64,000 nucleotides of DNA, from assembly GCA_963678675.1 (NCBI GenBank), contig OY783199.1, positions 1,557,501 to 1,621,500 of the forward strand, written 5' to 3'. How positions within the stretch are numbered: position 1 is the stretch's first letter; every line of letters starts with the position of its first letter. The notes beneath the pieces are model-generated. The model ran no database searches, was not told where the DNA came from, and saw nothing but the letters and a program-made list of their open reading frames with translations. Source of the DNA: Xiphydria camelus (Eukaryota; Arthropoda; Insecta; Hymenoptera; Xiphydriidae). The translations under genes and the position numbers were made by a program. This document shows, piece after piece, positions 57,161 through 64,000 of the stretch.

Positions 57161-60100
57161 AGGGGTGAAATATCGTCAGCGGATCGAATAACGTCATGAC
57201 TGTGGCAATGCTGCGGGAGTCACCTCTCGCCGTCGCCTCCGACTGTATTTGCGTTCCGTGCCCGCTATCCGCTCGTATAAAAACTCGTTATTTTAACGGA
57301 ACCTGGATTTTCCTACATTGAGCAAACATTGACTGAAAAAATAAAATCCGAACATCGAATATTACGCACGTGTACAAGTGCGCAGGGGCGCGTCCTAGGA
57401 TTAAGGGTTATTATAGGCTCGTGCATTCGGTAGGGGATGGTAGATTCCGGATAGCATTTCGTACGCGGACTTCGATCAGAGATTTTAAGTTTAATTTAGC
57501 GTCGGGTTTTCATTCAGTCGGACCTCGGAGGGCATTGGGGCTAATTGCCCCGTTTGTAATTGGCCCCACGTTATCGCCATCCGTCACAGCGTCGAAGAGC
57601 TCGTTGAAAAAGAAAAAAAAAAGTAGCTTCACAATCGCCCCTAACTTTCAATTGCATCAAATATTTGTCGCCTGGCGTTGGTTTCGATATTCCAAAAAAT
57701 CCATTAAAATCGGTAACCCGTGTGCGAAATTTGTTTACGCGAACTCGAGAATCAGAGCTCCTGTACGAAGTTACCGTCGGATTAAGGGGCGGGCTACTTC
57801 GAGATCGTTTCGCAGCTATACACTTGGTAGCGATAATAACGAGTATCTTTAAAGCGCCCCGTTTAACTTCACTCGCCGGATCCGGCGCGTTTAATTCACC
57901 GTAACTCATATCCTGGAATCGTATCGTACCTCCGTTTAACGCGCACTCCTTCCTTCCCGTTTCCCCGCAACGTTAGGACCGTTCGGATCGCGCGAAGGAC
58001 AGCACCGCCTATCGCGTCCGCGAGAGTGAATGTTTACGTTCTTCGCGACAGTGCTATAGGTACCTACTAAACACCACCAATAAGGCTACTTCTCCTCGCC
58101 CCCCATCGCCGCTGATCTCGTCTCATCTCTGCCTCTCGGCGATAGTCGCGCTACGTTGCATCCGCGCAACGTTTACGGCGGCTTTTCCATGCGAAGCAGA
58201 CCTGCGCGCGGCAGGCATTTTATACTTTATAATGTCGCTCTCGCCGGCGAAGCTTATATCTCGCTCGGACGACAATCGTTCCAACGACGACATCGACGTC
58301 GTCCGTCGTCGCCGGAACATTTTTATATCTTCCGGTGTAGCGAGAGAAAGAGAGACTCGCGATTTTCCGGGAGGCTCTTCCTCGATTTTATTTTTGAAGG
58401 GCGAATAACGACCGTCCCTCTTGCCTCGAATTTTATTTACCCGCAATACATTTCGGACGATAAAACGTTACAGCGGGAAGCGTCGGTAGAAAATTGCCGT
58501 TTATTTTTGGAAAGGGGCGACACGTTACACCGTATGCGTTCTTGAGGAGGTTTGAGAGAGACCACGGGTGCTCTGATATTGGCCGACCAGAGATTAATTG
58601 GATTAAACGCCAAAAAGCAGCGGGGCCTTGAATCCGTACTCTCTCCGATCAGCCTCGTAGTTACGTCTAAAACGAACGACTCGTAATATGAACGAACGCG
58701 GCGGCGAGATTCAATTAGCGGAATTAACCGGGAAAACGGCTGTTCGTATCACCCTTTCGTAATTTCATTTCGTCCGACGAGATGCGCCGTTCCGCGAGTC
58801 GAGAAACCCCGCGCGATAGGATATCGGTGGGAGAGTAGTCGAGTATAGCTCCGGCTATATTTGATAATTTGTTTACAGCTAAATATCGTTTTATTTCTTT
58901 ATCCGGCTACACCGAGTTCGTGTGCTAATTATTTGAGACGAACAAAAATGCCGCAACGCGATTTTTAGGGAAAAATTGAAATATCTGAAAAAACTAATCT
59001 CGAGTGAGAGTACTTATTTCGAAAATTAAAAATAACCCTCCCTCCTCTCACTTGCATCGAGACAACGTTGCATCTAACGCGAGCTCTTCGCACTTAGAAA
59101 CGATTCTGCTTCAACTAATTCGCCGAGCGACACCGTCGAGCTGTTTCGCGCGATGGGGCGTATCCAGTTGTTCGCAGGGCTGGGCTGTTCGACGCACGTG
59201 TCGCGCTCGTGTATTCGGCAACGTTTATGACGGAGGCGTCGTGACGGCTGGCGGAAATGTAATTGCGTAAATCGGAGCCAACGTAACTGCACTCTGGCTC
59301 GCGCGCACTCGTTAGCGTACACGTGCGTGTATCCATCGCAAATGTTACGCACGAGATACCGCGTAGATGCGTGTGGGTGGTTACCCACCTGTACTTGTAA
59401 CCCATAGAGCCTGAAATTGCGCGACTCCCGGGCGTCGCGTCGATGTGGCCCCGATTTTCGTCGTCGCTCTGCATAGAATACCTAAACCAGAGAGAAGCGA
59501 TCGAAATTCGTGGACGGAGTTGCTCACGGAGTGATCGTCTTCGTTCGACCGTTTCACGTGACCGTCCAAGACGACGAAAAAAACGACAGTCCCGTCGAAC
59601 GTGAGCGGGGGATGAAATGAAATTGCGACACCCCGTCGGGGGTCCGGAGAGTAATTAAAAATACGAGTTTCGAAACTTTGGTCCACGCGGGTGTGCAACG
59701 CTTTCGCGACCAAAACGGTCGGAGCGAACGACGAGGAAGAAGTTCCGCGCTCGAAAATCGAATAAACTCGACGTCTGCGGGGAGTTCGGCTTTTCACCGC
59801 GATATTCCCCAGGTGCGAAAGTCGTGTTGCGAGTTACGCTTCGCCGGGGGATGCGGTTTTAGATTTTCGCCGGTGAGAGACTCGGTTTCGCGATTCATTT
59901 GAAATACGAAACCATTTAATTGGGGCGCGCGTGTACCGCACGCCCCGACCGCGCCTTTTCACCCGCAACATTTTGCTAATACGTCGGGCGGGACGCGTTC
60001 CGCCCAGTCGCTCGGCGAATTTTTACCTTCCACGAATGCTCTCCGGCTTATCCGTCCCCGTCTCGAGAGGAAAACTTTATCGCGTATACCGTCCTCTCCG

Positions 60101-60932
60101 TCGTCGGGAGAAATGGACTGTGACAAAGTCGCTAAATTACATAGGAGGGATCGCGGAGCTTGCCCGTAAATAAATAAACTCGCATTCCGGAGTGCTGCCC
60201 GATGGAACCGCGGCCACGCTTCGGTGCTTCTTTCCAATATCGGTTGATCCGTATAACGATATGTATTGTAGCGGGTAGGTATACAGCACATACAGCTTCT
60301 CTCGTACGCCCTCTCGAGCTTGTAAACCGCGACGGGTATATAGTACGTCGGAGACATTCGGAAGATCGACGAATCGGAAGAGGTCCTCGAATTACAATTT
60401 GCCGGGTTTCAAATTTGCCGACAATTCCGCGCGAAAATTGCGTTCCGAGAAAAAAAAAAATGTACCTCCCTCTCGCACAACGCGTACATCGCACCGAAGG
60501 GATTTTGCGCGCACGTATATACGCAATTCGCTTCTCTCCGTTGAAAAGGAAGAGAAAAAAAAGTCGCGGTTCCTCGTCGCACGTCCCGTTCTCCTTTAAG
60601 GTTCCCCGGTCGGTAATTCATTCACCTCGACGCGGCCAGAATGCGCCCTTTCAGCGCGCGATCGCCTATACCACCGCCGGGAGACGCGCGCGCGGGAAAG
60701 ACATTAGCGGTAACAGCCGAGAAATGACTCTTCGATCGATCACGGGCCGCCCGGTGTCCTCGTCGTCGTTGAATAATAATTAAAGAAATCGCGTGGCCCC
60801 GTCGCGCTCCGCCGAAATTGCCTTTATTTTCAATTTTCGTAATAGGCGGCCCGCCCGAGTAAGTACCTCTACGTATCGACCGATCTCCTCCGCCTCCCGC
60901 TTGCGGAGTCGTGGTGGGGCCGTTATAATTCA

Positions 60933-60954
60933 AGAGAGAGAGAGAGAGAGAGAG
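60933..60954. repeat. (AG)11 microsatellite
   Basis: Uninterrupted AG dinucleotides. A complementary (CT)15 tract lies 86 bp downstream, so the two could pair. Confidence 0.9.
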
Positions 60955-61036
60955 GAATAGGGAGCGGAGACGGGGAGTAGGCGATAAAGGGATGAAGCAG
61001 ATATCAATCATGCGGGCTCGGAGCTCAGTCAGCCTG

Positions 61037-61040
<4 letters not shown>

Positions 61041-61070
<30 letters not shown>
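61041..61070. repeat. (CT)15 microsatellite
   Basis: Uninterrupted CT dinucleotides, complementary to the AG tract just upstream. Confidence 0.9.
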
Positions 61071-61074
<4 letters not shown>

Positions 61075-61930
61075 ATGGCGCTCACTCTGCGTCACGGCAA
61101 TGAAGACAGCGAAATCGAGCGGGACGACGCGATCCCGGCGATGAATAAATCCGATCGCGAAAGAGCATCGGGTTCGCGCGTTCTCGTCCGGTTTTCCGGT
61201 GATTCGAAAGTTAAAAGTTTACCATCCGCGCGCGCGCCATTCGAATACGGTGTCCCTGACAAACGGAAGCCTGGCTTCCGCGAGTCGCGAGGTGCGCAAT
61301 ATAACTTTCCCCATTGGCGCGTAGCAGGCAAAATATGTTGAACGGGAAGCGCGATGCATATCAACGCGAACTTTCCGATGAGATGTTCGCGACGCGAAAC
61401 GAGAAAGTCACGAGAGAAATCCTCGCGGTTTTCGATATAACGCGGCGCGAGTAGTATTTTTAAGCAGGACACGGATATCCCTTGAACCCTCGGTAGCTTT
61501 TAAAGCGACGAGTAGACCGGCAACAACGTCGTCTACCACAGCGGGGGGGAGTTCGCGTTCGAACACGGAGACCGCGGGCGCGTATTCCTCGAGGAGAATG
61601 GAAAACAATAACTTTTTGATTTACCTCGCGAGATATTACGGGCAATATAAACAAGCCGAGATAGGAGCCGAAGCAGCGTTCCGCCAAGTCGCGCGAGGCG
61701 CTTGCCCCGCAAGAACCACGATCAAGTGTACCCGTTGCACGCGATGCACCCGCGAAGCGTCTACGTATATCAAACTTCTTGCTTTTCTCGTTTCAGACGG
61801 GCTCCGAGAAGGTTTGCCTGTCGGCGGGATGAGAGAGCGAGAGATGGAGATGAAGGGAGGGGGAGGCCACGGGAACACGGGGAGAGGGATCGAGCAGCTT
61901 CGCGTTTTACTATTTTTTCCTCGCGATTCT

Positions 61931-61934
61931 TCCT

Positions 61935-61969
<35 letters not shown>
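61931..61969. repeat. (TTC)n microsatellite
   Basis: About 39 bp of TTC units with one TCC/CTC interruption. It would encode a phenylalanine run in one frame, which is not evidence of a gene. Confidence 0.85.
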
Positions 61970-62415
61970 GGTAAGTCACGACGGCGTGAAAGATTGCCCG
62001 CTTCTTTTTCCCCGATTACGTCCGTCTCGTTAAGAGAGTTGGCAAGGATCAGCGAGGACTATTATTATCATTGCGGTCAAAGCGAGAAACGAAAAACTTT
62101 TCGGATGACATTTCGACGCGGTAAAGAAAATTGGATTTTTAAATTCCCTTTGCGCGGGTCCTCACGACTGATCTAATGATGCGGATATTTTGTCTGGTCC
62201 GGCGGGAGGGAGGGAGACGAGTATTTTATAAACCGAGTAGAAAGCCTGAGACATACCTGATGCATTTTACTATACATTTTTAGTAGCTAAATATAACGAT
62301 AATGAATTTGCATACACGATTAACACTATTTTGCATACAGCAATTCAATTTAAATGCCTATAACTCTACGCAAGTGCTTTTTCACAGCTCAGCTCTTCAA
62401 ATTATTTATATCGCA

Positions 62416-62578
62416 TGAACCTCAGCATACGCCTCTGTATCAATGGTTGCATGATTGAAGGGGCAAGTGGATAAGTACGTTTTTTGTCCGCCATTCGTTT
62501 TTGCTTTATCGAGCTGTTGCAAAGACATCGCCCCTTCAATCATGTAAATATTAATAAATAAGCATATTCTGAGGTTCA
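62416..62578. repeat. Small hairpin (MITE-like) inverted repeat
   Basis: Two 49-nt arms (62416-62464 and 62530-62578) are reverse complements at 40 of 49 positions with no gaps. The innermost 15 bp (CATGATTGAAGGGGC) are perfect. The loop is 65 nt. No coding sequence. It could be a decayed MITE or a hairpin RNA locus. Confidence 0.75.
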
Positions 62579-64000
62579 CTTTGCATACTCGTATATAGGA
62601 AGAATAACTTGCATACATTTGCCGCAATGTGTACATATATCCGATGCTTACCCGCACAATTTCTCATGGTAGCATAGAAGCAAAATCGATACGTCGAGTG
62701 ACGAATTGCGTAGGTATTCTTGCTCCCAGCGAATACAAGCTTCGATCGGTCGATATCCGCGCACACATGACACGTGTGTAGCATCGCATCGTCCCGCTCT
62801 TCCCGCGTGTGAGTGCGAGTGTGTAGGAAACGGCGGTAGAGAATTAATACAGCGATTATATATATATATAGTGTTCCGAACGTTGCATTAACCGCGCCCC
62901 GCGATCAGAAGCACGTCGAACGAGGGATTAAAATTATTCACGTAATGCTTCGTTATACTCTGTCGGTTACGCAAATTGGAATGATTTCGGACTCTCCCAA
63001 TGCAGCGTGCGAATGTATGCAGGATGTATACAGGGCGCAACGCAATACGAGGGACGCATTTTAGGAATAGATTCGTCGCTATCGATGGTAACGCAGAAAC
63101 GAGTAAGAAGATCTGCATTATCTATAGCTGCAGCCAATTTCAGCCGTTAGACTTACGAGCATGTAACCTCGTCGTACCGCGATGTGTATTCTCGAAAATC
63201 ATATATGCAAATGTCGAATTTGGAGCATCAGCGCTCGTGACTCGGCACGAGATCGAAGAGAGGATGGGGAGGCTCGTCGTTGAAAATCGATCATTCCTTT
63301 TAAGGGGAGAATGTTATCGGTAGCCAGACCGCATCCTCGCTCTACGTTGTGGTTAGCGAACACTGGGCTTTGGTCCTGAACAAATTTTTTGTGCGCATTT
63401 CTTCGCGTATGACTTCGAGATTTCGGTGATTTTATGAGAAGGAAATAGTTTTTTTACGCGTAAAATTAAACTGATATCTTACATGTCAAGGGATACGATA
63501 GATTTAATCAATGGTTACATCTCGATTAATTAGATATTTCATTGAATCAAACGTCTCTTCCGATCGATTGTTTCGAGCAGTATTTTGTCGAATGATGTGA
63601 CTTTTTTTTAATCAAGTACCTCAATTTTTTATCGGTATATACAGAGTTGGTGTATACGGCATCTCATTGAAATTTGAAATTCCCGAATATTCCGTTTACC
63701 GGAATAACGAAAGATTCTATAACGAGAGATATTTTCCCCGTCGCTAAAATCCCACAACCGCGGTTGTACGATGAACCTGTCAAGGGTCGTAACCGCTGAT
63801 CTGCACGTTATTAACGAATATTATTCCACATTTCACCGCGCGGCAAATTATTTCGATCGTTTGGACGTACGTGTCGAGTACCTGCCGGTGGAGAATCCGT
63901 GCGAACAATTTTTTTTTATTATTATTTCTCTCCACGTTCGTACCGCGTCCGATTAATTGCACTCCTGTCGGGATGACGTCGATACGGTTATCGTTCGCGA
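62579..64000. other. Gene-free end of window
   Basis: I see no gene, RNA or clear repeat here beyond a short TA-rich run near 62.86 kb. Confidence 0.45.

Larger units (their letters stand above)
57161..62415. other. Gene-free stretch with purine/pyrimidine tracts
   Basis: No supportable gene. Long open frames (for example about 193 codons at 60202-60783 and 61598-62176) are arginine- or phenylalanine-rich by-products of CpG-rich DNA and of a (TTC)n tract. Simple repeats are annotated separately. Confidence 0.45.

Noticed and set aside
61598..62176. 192-codon plus-strand frame starting MENNNFLIY
   Set aside because: It runs through a (TTC)n microsatellite giving a phenylalanine run and contains no known domain. 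A protein search could overturn this.

Overview
This is nuclear DNA from an insect. Three protein-coding genes can be rebuilt exon by exon, with short introns (several of 81-107 bp) and GT-AG junctions. The patchwork of CpG-rich and AT-rich DNA, the many (GA)n, (CT)n and (GAC)n tracts and the gene sequences suggest a holometabolous insect, most likely hymenopteran (ant, bee or wasp). The order is an inference; no species-specific marker was seen.

Layout. Bases 1-9419 are CpG-rich and hold no recognisable gene. Bases 9420-11487 carry a palindromic foldback element of about 1.29 kb and a second, internally deleted copy just downstream. Bases 11488-17316 are mostly AT-rich and gene-free. The gene cluster spans 17.3-38.2 kb: Creld (minus, 17317-19138, 4 coding exons, 378 aa), a speculative two-exon small ORF (minus, 19880-20523), Hcf (minus, 23976-31617, 9 coding exons, 1567 aa) and the alpha subunit of coatomer, COPA (plus, 32962-38191, 5 coding exons, 1213 aa). 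Hcf and COPA are head to head, with 1344 bp between their start codons. Bases 38192-64000 contain no gene I can support: intergenic or intronic DNA with a very CpG-rich block at about 47.1-51 kb, microsatellites, a diverged inverted-repeat cluster (56.4-57.2 kb) and a small hairpin element (62.4-62.6 kb).

Functionally, Creld (ER cysteine-rich EGF-like protein) and COPA (COPI coat, Golgi-to-ER retrieval) act in the early secretory pathway, while Hcf is a chromatin-associated transcriptional co-regulator. They are housekeeping genes and nothing indicates a shared operon-like unit. The most notable observations are a consensus Taspase-1 cleavage site in Hcf, an alternative intronic 3' end of Creld giving a different C-terminus, paired ERSE-like sites upstream of Creld, an in-frame stop-free 102-bp Hcf intron, and the near-perfect foldback palindrome.
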